From the NCBI GenBank assembly GCA_033439265.1, contig JAVTVX010000019.1:7819501-7883500 (forward strand): a DNA stretch of 64,000 nt. Direction: 5' to 3'. Position numbers and translations under genes: made by a program. Each line of letters opens with the position of its first letter. Position 1 is the stretch's first letter. Below the pieces are notes generated by a model. It saw only the letters and a program-made list of their open reading frames with translations. It ran no database searches and was not told the DNA's origin. The DNA comes from Dillenia suffruticosa (Eukaryota; Streptophyta; Magnoliopsida; Dilleniales; Dilleniaceae). This document shows positions 22,870 to 33,137 of this stretch, piece after piece.

Positions 22870-25800
22870 TGCTTTCTTTTTGGCTTGTGCATATGTTGGC
22901 TAACTTGACTCACGGCAAAGGAGATGTCCGGTCTCGTTATGGTGAGGTAGATCAATTTCCCTACGAGCCTTTGATATCTTGGTTCATCCTCATAATCTTC
23001 ATCATCATCCTTGAGGCCACAGGAGGAGCTAATGGGACTACAAGCGGGCTTGGCACCTAACTTTCCGGTTTCCTGCAAGAGATCAAGCACATACTTCCTT
23101 TGTGATAGAACAAGCCCATTTGGACAATAGGCGAGTTCTATCCCTAAGAAGTACTTTAGTTTTCCTAAGTCTTTAATATCAAATTTTGTTTGTAAGAAAC
23201 TTCTTACTTGGTTGATTAAATCTAAATCATTACCGGTTATGATTATATCATCTACATAAACTAACACTATAATGATTTTTCCATCTAGTTTCTTAATGAA
23301 GAGAGAAGTGTCACTATTGCATTTTTTGAAATCATGATCAAAAAGAGTTGAGCTAAGTTTGGCATACCAAGCTCTTGGAGATTGTTTGAGACCGTAGATT
23401 GCTTTCCTAAGTTTGCAAACCTTGTTGAGTTGGTGAGAGAAGCCCGGTGGAATCTCCATGTACACTTCCTCTTCTAGATCCCCTTGAAGGAATGCATTGG
23501 CTACGTCCATTTGAAACATTGGCCAAGAGTGATTGATTGCAAGGGACATCAAGACTCGAATTGTGTTCATCTTGGCCACCGGAGCATAAGTTTCCTTGTA
23601 GTCTACTCCATAAGCTTGAGTGAAACCCTTTGCAACTAATCTTGCTTTGTATCTATCAATACTTCCATCACTCTTGTGCTTGATTTTATAGACCCATTTA
23701 CATCCTACCGCCCTTTTTCCTTTAGGAAGAGATGATAACTCCCAAGTTTCGTTTCTTTCTAAGGCTTCTAGCTCATCTTTCATTGCTTGGATCCATTGAG
23801 GAAGTTGTTTTGCTTCTTCAAAGTTTCTAGGCTCTTGATGATGGTCTAAGTTCTTGATGAATTTTTGATGGCTACAGGACATGTTAGCAATCGAATAATA
23901 TTGGGAAATCGGGTGAGATGTTACCTTTGAGTTATAGAAAACTCTTTTGTTGATCCATTCCGAAGGAGGGAGCCTAAGCCTTGTTGATCTTCGAAGAGGA
24001 AGAGGAGGCGGCTGCTCAATGCTTTGTTCTTCTTCCTCTATAACTTGCCCTTGATCTAAGTTGTCTCCCCCTTCCTCTTGGATGGATTCATGATCAGAAT
24101 GAGATGAGGTTGGATCATTTTCGGCTTGGATTGGTTGTTCTTCTTCTTCATTTTGGTGAGAAGGTTCTTTGATTGAGGGAAGGACTATATTCCAATGGTC
24201 TTGAGCTCCTCTTTCCTTTGATTGCTCTTGATCCTCTTTTCCTGCAAAATAAGGTTCTCTTTCTACAAATATCACATCCTTGGATGTGTATAGCCTTTTA
24301 GTTAGGGGATCATAACATTTATATCCTTTTTCAAAGGTAGAGTATCCTAAAAATACACATTTTCTCCCTCTTTCATCTAGTTTATTTCTAAAGTTTTCTG
24401 GTACATGCACATAACAAATGCACCCAAAAACTCTTAAGTGTGAGATACTAGGTTTTCTTCCTAGGAGTAGTTCTAAAGGGGACTTTCCTTCTAGCACTTG
24501 AGAGGGCATAAGGTTTATAAGGTGGGCAGCGGTTTTAATGGCTTCACTCCAAAACTTTTTAGGTACATTGGAGTGAAACATCATAGCCCTAGCCGTTTCT
24601 AGTAAATGTCTATTTTTCCTTTCGGCAACTCCATTTTGTTGAGGAGTGTACACACAAGACTTTTGATGAATAATTCCTTTTTCTTCTAGAAAATTTTCAA
24701 GTGCATGGCTAGTATATTCTCCCCCATGATCCGATCTAAGGATTTTGATGTTTGCATTGAATTGCTTGGTCACATATCTATAATAGCTCTTAAGTGCTTC
24801 AAATACTTCAGATTTAGTTACTAATAAATACAGCCATGTGTATCTAGTTTTGTGATCAATGAAGGTAACAAAGTATTTGAAGCCATTATGAGATTCTATT
24901 GGTGAAGTCCACACATCGGTATGAATGAGTTCAAAGGCATTTTCATATATTGAGTGTGAGATTGGATAGTACACTTTAGTTTGTTTTCCAAGAATACAAG
25001 CTTTGCAATGCCTATTTTCTACTCTTTGACTTGGAAATAGGCGTTTCAAAGCTAAATCTCCCGGGTGACCTAGACGGGCATGCCATATAGAAAATGCTTG
25101 ACTTTGAACTCCAAAAGCTTGATTTTCTTGGTCCAAGAAATATAGATTATTCCTCCTAGATCCCTTGCCAATCAAGTGATTCGTTTTGAGATCCTGAAAA
25201 ATAACTTGGTTAGGATCAAAAGTGGCTTTGCAATTATGGTCTTTGGTAATTTTACTAATGGACATGAGGTTAGAGTTGAATTTTGGCACATATAAAGCTT
25301 TAGTTTTCTTGCCTAGGAGTTCAACTTCACCTAGATGATCAACTTTTAGTTTTTGACCATTAGCAACCTTGACAATCTTATAAGTAGATAGAGGAATGAA
25401 TTTCCTAACTTTGTTTTTATCCTTTACCATGTGATTGTCACAACCCGAATCAATAAGCCATTTATTTAAATGAGATGAGTTCAAGTTGTTACCGGAATGA
25501 AGGGCAACTTGGCTAAGGAGCCTTTTCATCTCTTGTTGCATCTCCTCCATCTTGGATTCGAGTGCAGCCACTTGGGAGACTTGTTGAGCATGAGCTGGTT
25601 GTTCCACCTCCTTCTTGTTGTTCTTTGGGCGCAAATTTGGGTAGAGAAACCAGCACCTTTCCCTTTTGTGGCCGGGTTTCTTGCAATTTGTGCAAACATC
25701 CTTTTTAAAGAAATTTTGAGCTTTGTTGACCATATGATCATCTTGGACAGCTTTGAAAGCTTGAGCTTCGGATTTGAGCTTGGTAGACTCCTCTAGCCTC

Positions 25801-26441
25801 ATGCTAGTCTCGGCCCTTTGAATCATAAATTGAACTTCTTGGAATGAAGGGAATATCTTCATTCTAAGGATTTCTTGACGAATTGGAGCATATTCATCTC
25901 CAAGACCCATAAGAAGACCAAAGGTCATGTCTTCATCATTTCTTTGAAGAATGGTCTTGAGATTAGAAGTTGGAGGCCTAAGAAGATTAAGCTCATTCCA
26001 AAAATCCCTATATTCCCCAAAGTATTCGGGTAGGGTTTTACCTCCTTTTTGAATTTTGAAGATTTTTCTTTTGAGCTCAAAGATTCGTCCGGTGTTGGTC
26101 TCTTGCCCATATAAAGCATGCAATTGATCCCACAAAGCCCTTGCATTTGGAATACAAGTAGTCATTGCTTTGTGGGTTTTGTCAAGAGACATTTGAAGTA
26201 GCACCACCACTTGGTCATCTTGCTTCTTCCACGATTTGAATGTAGGGTCGGCATCATCTAAAGGATCCTCCAATATGTGATTTTCAAGATTGAAGAAGTT
26301 CAAGGATCGCTTGATGGTGTCTTGCCAAGCATTGTAATTTGAAGAATCTAAGAGAATGGAAGTAAACATGGAAGTACTAATTTGTGGTGGAGGATTACCA
26401 ACACCGGAAGATGAAGGTATCGAAGCCTGCTCTGATACCAT
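22806..26441 (-). CDS. Element A2 gag-pol polyprotein (gag, protease, integrase, RT)
   Basis: One 1,211-codon frame from the ATG at the LTR/primer-site junction (MVSEQAS). Gag occupies about residues 1-245 and the zinc knuckle CTNCKKPGHKRERC 250-263. Protease WLIDSG is at 328-333 and GAG-pre-integrase HARLGHP to CILGKQ at about 454-487. The integrase triad is Asp509, Asp571 and Glu607 (35 residues between the last two), the copia spacing. RT has QMDVANAFLQGD (about 977) and YVDD at 1062-1065. The frame is lost near 22865, where one C is missing compared with A1, giving a short false tail (APKESSI) and separating RNase H. The acidic linker at about 760-815 separates integrase from RT. I chose the MVSEQ start over an upstream in-frame Met inside the LTR because families B, C and E start the same way. 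Confidence 0.95.
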   Translation of the reverse strand: MVSEQASIPSSSGVGNPPPQISTSMFTSILLDSSNYNAWQDTIKRSLNFFNLENHILEDPLDDADPTFKSWKKQDDQVVVLLQMSLDKTHKAMTTCIPNARALWDQLHALYGQETNTGRIFELKRKIFKIQKGGKTLPEYFGEYRDFWNELNLLRPPTSNLKTILQRNDEDMTFGLLMGLGDEYAPIRQEILRMKIFPSFQEVQFMIQRAETSMRLEESTKLKSEAQAFKAVQDDHMVNKAQNFFKKDVCTNCKKPGHKRERCWFLYPNLRPKNNKKEVEQPAHAQQVSQVAALESKMEEMQQEMKRLLSQVALHSGNNLNSSHLNKWLIDSGCDNHMVKDKNKVRKFIPLSTYKIVKVANGQKLKVDHLGEVELLGKKTKALYVPKFNSNLMSISKITKDHNCKATFDPNQVIFQDLKTNHLIGKGSRRNNLYFLDQENQAFGVQSQAFSIWHARLGHPGDLALKRLFPSQRVENRHCKACILGKQTKVYYPISHSIYENAFELIHTDVWTSPIESHNGFKYFVTFIDHKTRYTWLYLLVTKSEVFEALKSYYRYVTKQFNANIKILRSDHGGEYTSHALENFLEEKGIIHQKSCVYTPQQNGVAERKNRHLLETARAMMFHSNVPKKFWSEAIKTAAHLINLMPSQVLEGKSPLELLLGRKPSISHLRVFGCICYVHVPENFRNKLDERGRKCVFLGYSTFEKGYKCYDPLTKRLYTSKDVIFVEREPYFAGKEDQEQSKERGAQDHWNIVLPSIKEPSHQNEEEEQPIQAENDPTSSHSDHESIQEEGGDNLDQGQVIEEEEQSIEQPPPLPLRRSTRLRLPPSEWINKRVFYNSKVTSHPISQYYSIANMSCSHQKFIKNLDHHQEPRNFEEAKQLPQWIQAMKDELEALERNETWELSSLPKGKRAVGCKWVYKIKHKSDGSIDRYKARLVAKGFTQAYGVDYKETYAPVAKMNTIRVLMSLAINHSWPMFQMDVANAFLQGDLEEEVYMEIPPGFSHQLNKVCKLRKAIYGLKQSPRAWYAKLSSTLFDHDFKKCNSDTSLFIKKLDGKIIIVLVYVDDIIITGNDLDLINQVRSFLQTKFDIKDLGKLKYFLGIELAYCPNGLVLSQRKYVLDLLQETGKLGAKPACSPISSSCGLKDDDEDYEDEPRYQRLVGKLIYLTITRPDISFAVSQVSQHMHKPKRKHWRAPKESSIIKKAHRAWEFG
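26429..26440 (-). other. Primer-binding site of element A2
   Basis: Minus-strand TGGTATCAGAGC next to the 5' LTR, complementary to initiator tRNA-Met. Confidence 0.92.
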
Positions 26442-26842
26442 GATGAAATTTAAATATAGCAAGCTAAGAATGAAGAAAGAAACTTCAAGAATTTAATTAA
26501 GAAATCAAAGAGAGTTTACATGCAATGAAGGCATGTTTTTCATACTTTCCAAATGAACAACTAAGCCCTATTTATAGAGAACAAGAGGAGAGGGAAAGAA
26601 ATGAGAAAAGAGATGGAGGAGAGGGCAATGCCCTCTCCATTTCTAGCCGTTGGGGACAGCCCCAACGGCCCGAAGGGCCCAGCCCGAATTCTGCTGGCAA
26701 GGCCCATTTAGGGCCCAAATTGGAACCCTAAAAGGGAATTACAATTATAACAAAAGAAAGGGAAAATTCTACCTAAATTAGAGCTATACATTTAGACTTC
26801 ATTCCCTTAGGATATAAACCCTAATTATCCTTTATTTCAACA
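26441..26842 (-). repeat. Element A2 5' LTR
   Basis: 402 bp, with TATA box CTATAAATAG (26568-26577 on the minus strand). It lacks 59 bp found in the 3' LTR between CCCCAACGG and CCCGAAGGG, that is, one of the paired hairpins. It is otherwise identical by eye. Confidence 0.93.
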
Positions 26843-28310
26843 ATTGTATGACTAGGTATTGCTCGAGCACACTAGTTATTATTCTCTTCTCGTTATTAAC
26901 AACGTTTTCAATCCAAAATATTGAAATTAACTACAAATAATTTTCAATTTATTTGATGGCAAGGAAATGTCTCCCCAAACAAAAGTTAAGATTTAAACCT
27001 TGTATATTGTTGTGACTCATATGCATAGAGACTTCTCAATACTAATGTTTTCAAGTTTTGCAACATTTTTGAAATGGTTTAAACATACAAAATTAATTAA
27101 TTAATATTTATACAAAACTTTTTATATTTTTATATTTATATATTTTTTGACATTTAATAAATTATTTATTTATTTAATTATAATTTTTATTTTATATTAT
27201 TTGTTTTATGATTAATAATTATATATTTGATTATTTTAAAATTTTATTATAGAAGATGGCAATTTTATAATTTACATAAAATAATTAATATTTATATAAA
27301 AATTATTTTATTTTTATATTTACAAATTTTACCAAATTTTCATTTCCTGCATTCTTATTAAATATTGTTTCTCGGTATCATTTTATATCCATTTATTTCT
27401 CTCTTTCCATTTCCATACAATCTCGGTTGTGATATTTATATTTATAATTTACTGTGTATCAAAAACTTAAAAGGAAAAAAACATAAAAATAGAAGATTTG
27501 ATATGGAAATTGTAAGTACTTTTCTTTCATAACATTTTAAAACTAGTAGTTTTAAAAATTATATTTTGCAAAATCCTGATTAGATTTTCAGTAGCATTTC
27601 TTGTTTTTCACAAGCCAGCAAGCCACAAAGAGGATAAATGCTAAATTATATTGTAAAAGTTTTTATATGGCACTAACCGGGTCTTTGCTTGCTAATATAT
27701 CTTTTTCAACCTTTTGGCTAAGATCAAGTAATTTGCCTGCTAATACTTAGTTTCCTCTCTAACCCACAGTTTTTATTCCAATTTAGATACTTTATGTGCC
27801 TATCAATGTAAGTTGATGGGAAAAAAATGCTAATATGTACCTACTTTTATTATTTATTATTTTTTTGGACATAATATGTGGCATCTTAAAGACAATCAAT
27901 GGTCAATTTCGTATCCAAATTCTGAATTTTTCATACTGATAAATAATTTGTATAAAATAATTATTACACAAAAATGTGCATATAAATTAAAATAAAGCAA
28001 TATAATATACAGCAGAGTTGCTAGTATGAATATCAGTTATTCTTTAATGCCTCATTTGGATTGTTGTTGATAATGAGAATAGGAATAGTTCACATTCTTA
28101 TTATTTACGTTTCTTTGAATTTATATTAGAGAATCATGTGATGAGAAACATGTTGTTAGTAACAAAATTTAGTGACTAAAAATGAGGAAAATTTGTAGCT
28201 AAAAAGTTTAAGATTGAAATTTGTGACCAACGCAAAACCACCTCTAAAGGTGCCGTGGTTGACACTGATTATGAATGAATAGAAAGAGCATTGCTAAGTT
28301 GGTCGCTATA
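26843..28310. other. AT-rich intergenic DNA between A2 and E
   Basis: No open reading frame or gene recognised. 27060-27340 is almost pure A/T. A short U2 snRNA-like stretch lies at 27697-27729. The part near 28055-28140 resembles the edge of a small non-autonomous DNA transposon, but no terminal repeats could be confirmed. Confidence 0.55.
27697..27729 (+). pseudogene. U2 snRNA 5'-end-like fragment
   Basis: 33 bases match the conserved 5' end of U2 spliceosomal RNA at about 29 positions, including the exact run CTTTTGGCTAAGATCAAGT. The four differences are C to T or G to A changes. Similarity stops before the U2 branch-site pairing sequence, so it cannot be a working U2 gene. I compared it with U2 from memory, not with a database. 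Confidence 0.6.
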
Positions 28311-28766
28311 TGTTAAAAATAAGGGAGAAGATGAAAATAAGTCTCAAGGTATTCAACTTGAAAATATGATAATGTCATAAACATTGGGCCTTTTATTTTT
28401 TAATGTTCAGAATTTGGCAACATATTTATGACCCAAAATACATTCAAAAACAAGCCCAATGAAGCCCAAAAGTATGGAGAAAAGTCTAAGAGGTAAACCC
28501 AAATAGCTAGGGGCAGTTTGGGCAATGTATATTCCAACAGTCCAAAAACTAGCTGTTGGAATTCCTTGGAGTTTGAGCCCCAATGGGAATATTGACTTTG
28601 TTCTCTCTCTACTGGCTATTTTTCTCCCTTTGCCTATAAATAGAGCTATTGCTCTCCTTGTAAAATTAAGAGGAAGATAATCTCTCTTCCTTTGTATCAT
28701 TCTACTACATCAATAAAAACCAGAAGTTTATTAGATTTCTCTCTCTTCTTAGTCAAAAATCCAACA
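28311..28766 (+). repeat. Element E 5' LTR
   Basis: It starts TGTTAAAAAT and ends CCAACA, with TATA CTATAAATAG at 28634-28643. It lacks the large GC-rich hairpins of families A, B and D, resembling family C (shared CCAACAGT...ACTAGCTGTTGGAATTCC stretch). Confidence 0.92.
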
Positions 28767-31700
28767 TGGTATCAGAGCAAACATCGACTCCGGGGTTGGG
28801 AAATTCTCTTCCTCAAATCTCTTCCTTTCAAATCCAACTTTTCTCCCAAATTATTCTAAGCTCAACCAATTACTTCCAATGGGCTAGTCATATCAGAAGA
28901 TCTCTCAATGGAGCAAAACTTCTGTCTTTCATTACAAAAGATCCTATGGATCGGCTAGACCCACGATTTGATGAATGGAAGGAGCTGGATGATCAAGTGT
29001 TCCTATTGCTAACAAGCTCCATGGATCAAGCACACAAAAATATGGTAATGTGCTGTCCGAGTTCCAAATCCTTATGGGAGCAAATGTATGGGTTATATGG
29101 TCAGGAATCAAACTTGAGCAGAATATTTGAAATACAAAAAAGGATTGCGGCCATCCAAATGGAGGAGAAATCAATTACACAATTGTTCGGAGAACACGAG
29201 GACTTGTGGAATGAGCTTAACACATTGAGACCTCTCACAAGTGATATAAAAGTGCTGCAAAAGAGACAAGATGAAGACAATGTGTTTTCATTGCTCTCAT
29301 CACTCAATGAGTCATTTGTACAACTTCGACAGGAAATTCTTCGAATGAAAGAATTTCCATCATACCAAGAGACTCGATTTATGATTCAAAGAGCTGCAGC
29401 TTCTCAAAGGCTTGAAGAAAGCAATCAGTCCAAAAGTGAAGTTCATGGGTTCTCCACAAAGCAGAATGAGCAAGCTGCAAATAAGGCTCATCAGGGAATA
29501 AAAAAGGTGTGTTCTCATTGCAAAAAGTTGGGACATACCAAGGATGGTTGCTGGTTTCTTCATCCTAACCTTAAACCTGAGTTCATCAAGAAAAAAGAGC
29601 AAGAGAGGAGGGAGCAAAATGCTCAACCAGCTGCAAACAAAGCAAATCTGACATCTCAAAAATTAGGAAAATCCTCCTCAGGTACTTGCTCTAACTCATC
29701 TGTTACTTCTTCAAAATGGTTGATAGATTCAGGTTGTGATCACCATATGGTCAAAGATAAGCAAAATTTTCAGAATCTTGAACCTCTCCTAGAACCTAAA
29801 ATGGTTAAAGTTGCGAATGGACATAATTTCAAAATTAAGCAAATTGGGGATGTTGAAATATTTGGAAGAAAATCAAAGGCCTTATATGTTCCTCAATTTA
29901 CCTCTAATCTTATGTCCATTGGACAAGTCACTAAGGACTTAAATTGCAAAGCTATTTTTGACCCTCATTCTGTTGTTTTTCAGAATTTGGAGACGAATCA
30001 AGTGATTGGTAGTGGTTCTATGCAAGATAACTTGTATTTTTGGAAACAAGATAGTTTTGTATTTTCCGCAATCCGAGAGGAAAGTTACCTCCTTTGGCAT
30101 GCTAGATTAGGTCATCCTTCTATGCAAGCTCTGAAATGCCTATTCCCATCAAAAAATTGTAGTGATAGACATTGTGAAGCATGCATTTTTGGAAAGGAAA
30201 CCCGAATGTATTATCCTATTTCTGAAACTCAATATAAAAAGCCTTTTGATCTTGTTCACTCGGATGTATGGACTTCACCTATGATATCTAGAAGGGGATT
30301 TAAGTATTTTATCTCATTTATAGATCATAAGTCTAGGTATACATGGGTGTATATGCTAAGATCAAAAGACCAAATTTATGAAGCCTTCAAGTCCTTTTAC
30401 AAGTATATTATAAAACAATATGAGGCCAACATTAAAATTCTTAGGACAGATAATGGTGGGGAATATATGAGCACCAATTTCAAAAATTTCATTGAGGAGA
30501 ATGGAATTATTCATCAAACTAGTTGTCCCTACACTCCCCAACAAAATGGAGTTGCCGAACGCAAAAATAGACATCTCCTAGAAATAGCTAGAACTATCAT
30601 GTTCTTTGCTAATATGCCTAAGCGTTTTTGGAGTGATGCGGTTAGTACCGCAGCTCATTTAATAAATCGTCTTCCAACTAGAGTTCTCCATGGGAAATCT
30701 CCATTAGAGTTGCTTAGAAAAGACAAACCAAACCTCTCTCACCTTAGAGTTTTTGGGTGTATTTGTTATGTTCATATTCCTAGGCAGTTTAGAGATAAGT
30801 TAGATATCAAAGGAAGGAAATGTGTTTTTATTGGGTACGCTTCATTCCAAAAAGGATATATTTGTTTTGAACCTGACTCTAACAAGGTATACACATCGAA
30901 AGATGTGATATTTGTAGAAAATGAATTCTTTTTTGCAGGAGAAAAAAATGAAGAAAATTCATCAAGCAATGACTTGCGAATCTTCTGCGATGTTCCCATA
31001 AATCCTCCTCTGGTTCCTCAAGAATCCAATGAAGAGAATTCACTTTCAGGGGGAGAAAACGAAGAGGGAGGAGTGGATGAGTCTGAAAATGAAGAGAACT
31101 CTTCCGAAGAAAGAAAAGAAGGCGAGGGATTACCTACCTTAGGAGAATCCGGAGACGAAACTAGACTGCCCTCTCCGCTGGCTCCTCCACTTCGACGTTC
31201 CACCAGATTGAGGCTTCCTCCCTCAGAGTGGATCAACAGAAGAGTTTATTACAATTCTAAGGTAACTCACTATCCTATTTCAAATTACTATTGTGTATCT
31301 AATACTTCCTCAAGCCATCAAGGGTTCTTGAGTGGCATTGACTCATCACAGGAACCTAAGGATTTTGATGAGGCAAATACCAAACCCGAATGGAGACAAG
31401 CTATGCTTGAAGAACTAGATGCATTGAATAAAAATGGGACGTGGGAGATTACTACTCTCCCTAAGGGAAGAAAGGCTGTCGGGTGTAAATGGGTGTTCAA
31501 AATCAAGTATAAAAGTGATGGATCCATTGAACGCTACAAGGCAAGACTTGTAGCCAAAGGATTCACACAAACTTATGGAGAAGACTACACTGAGACTTTT
31601 GCCCCTGTTGCCAAAATGAAAACGATAAGGGTTTTGATGTCAATTGCAACCAATGGAGAATGGCCAATGTATCAAATGGACGTGAAGAATGCTTTCCTTC

Positions 31701-32959
31701 AAGGGGACTTAGACGAAGAAATCTACATGCAAATTCCCCAAGGGCTAGATGAGGATTCAAACATCAAGATGTGTCGTCTTAAAAAAGCAATCTATGGGTT
31801 AAAACAATCTCCTCGTGCCTGGTATGCAAAATTAAGTTCAGCACTTCTTGGTAATAACTTTAAGAAATCCATTAGTGATTCCTCCATGTTTACTAAAGTT
31901 AACAATGAAGAAATCACTATTGTTCTTATTTATGTAGATGATATAGTTATTACAGGAAGTGATATGAATGGTATTGATCAAGTTAGAAATTTCCTTAAAT
32001 CTACTTTTGAGATTAAAGATTTGGGAAAACTAAAGTATTTCTTAGGAATAGAGCTTGCCTATTCTCATAAGGGGCTAGTTCTATGCCAAAGGAAATATGT
32101 ACTTGATTTGTAGGAAACTGGAAAGGTAGGAGCTAAACCAGCAGCAACTCCTATATCCATAGCAGAACGAACACAAGGTGATGAAGAAATGTTCCAGGAT
32201 ATTCCTAGATATCAAAGACTTGTGGGGAGGCTCATCTACCTCACCATTACAAGACCAGATATCACCTATGCCGTCAGCTTAATTAGTCAACGGATGCATG
32301 CTCCAAGGATTCAAGATTGGAAGGCAGCAGAAAGAATTCTCAAGTATTTAAAAAGCTCACCAGGAAGGGGAATTCTTATGAAAAACAACCACAACATGGA
32401 GATTTATGGCTACTGTGATGCAGATTGGGCTGGGGATGTCACGGACAGGAGATCTACCACCGGCTACTGCATGTTCGTGGGAGGAAATCTTGTAACATGG
32501 AAAAGCAAGAAACAATCTGTTGTATCCAGATCAAGCGCTGAGGCTGAATACAGAGCAATGGCAGCGGCTACAAGCGAAATAGTTTGGCTAAAGGCATTAC
32601 TTGAGGAGATGGGATTTCCTACTATCGCTCCTATTCTTCTACATTGCGATAATCAAGCAGCTCTTCATATCGCTGCCAATCCAGTATTTCATGAAAGAAC
32701 GAAGCACATTGAGGTTGATTGTCATTTTGTTCGAGAAAAATTAGAAAACAAGACAATTTCAACCTCATATGTTAGAAGTGAAGACCAACTAGCTGACATT
32801 TTCACTAAGGCAACAACTGAGAAACATCTTCAGCACATCCTTAGCAAGTTAGGGTCCATAGACATCTATGCACCTAACTTGAGGGGGAGTGTTAAAAATA
32901 AGGGAGAAGATGAAGATAAGTCTCAAGGTATTCAACTTGAAAATATGATAATGTCGTAA
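28766..32959 (+). pseudogene. Element E gag-pol, one in-frame stop
   Basis: A single frame of about 1,397 codons with one TAG at codon 1116 (32111-32113). Sister elements have CAG (Gln) there, in DLLQETG. Domains: gag MVSEQTSTPG, NYFQWASHIRRSL and LWNELNTLRP; zinc knuckle CSHCKKLGHTKDGC at 249-262; protease WLIDSG at 318-323; LWHARLGHPS and HCEACIFGKE; integrase HSDVWTSP, TDNGGEY and QQNGVAERKNRH; RT GCKWVFKIKYKSDGS, QMDVKNAFLQGD and YVDDIVITGSD. RNase H after the stop: YCDADWAGDVTDRRS, SSAEAEYRAMAAATSE, HCDNQAALHIAANP. It ends inside the 3' LTR (MIMS). Apart from the stop I see no lesion, making it the most intact reading frame here. Confidence 0.94.
28767..28778 (+). other. Primer-binding site of element E
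   Basis: TGGTATCAGAGC directly after the LTR; it also encodes MVSEQ with the last LTR base. Confidence 0.9.
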
Positions 32960-33137
32960 ACATTGGGCCTTTTATTTTTTAATGTTCAGAATTTGGCAAC
33001 ATATTTATGACCCAAAATACATTCAAAAACAAGCCCAATGAAGCCCAAAAGTATGGAGAAAAGTCTAAGAGGTAAACCCAAATAGCTAGGGCCAGTTTGG
33101 GCAATGTATATTCCAACAGTCCAAAAACTAGCTGTTG
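32890..33137 (+). repeat. Element E 3' LTR, truncated
   Basis: Matches the first about 248 bp of the 5' LTR to ACTAGCTGTTG, then changes to unrelated sequence (CAATATTTTG). The TATA box and LTR end are missing. Confidence 0.9.

Larger units (their letters stand above)
21837..26842 (-). mobile_element. Copia element A2, near-complete and young
   Basis: Antisense full-length element of 5,006 bp flanked by ATTGT on both sides (21832-21836 and 26843-26847). The 3' LTR (21837-22297) and 5' LTR (26441-26842) appear identical over their shared length, except that the 5' LTR lacks 59 bp of hairpin sequence. All domains are present. Coding is broken only by a one-base deletion near 22865, between RT and RNase H. 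It serves as reference for the damaged A1 and A3 copies. Confidence 0.95.
28311..33137 (+). mobile_element. Copia element E with truncated 3' LTR
   Basis: A fifth copia family. The 456-bp 5' LTR (28311-28766), initiator-Met primer site, long gag-pol frame and polypurine tract (about 32877-32889) are present. The 3' LTR keeps only its first about 248 bp. The five bases before the 5' LTR are CTATA; the matching right flank is lost with the LTR end. LTRs differ at about three sites over the compared length. Confidence 0.93.

Noticed and set aside
25497-25796. 99-codon plus-strand frame over A2 gag
   Set aside because: Antisense shadow of the zinc-knuckle region of a clear gag-pol frame.
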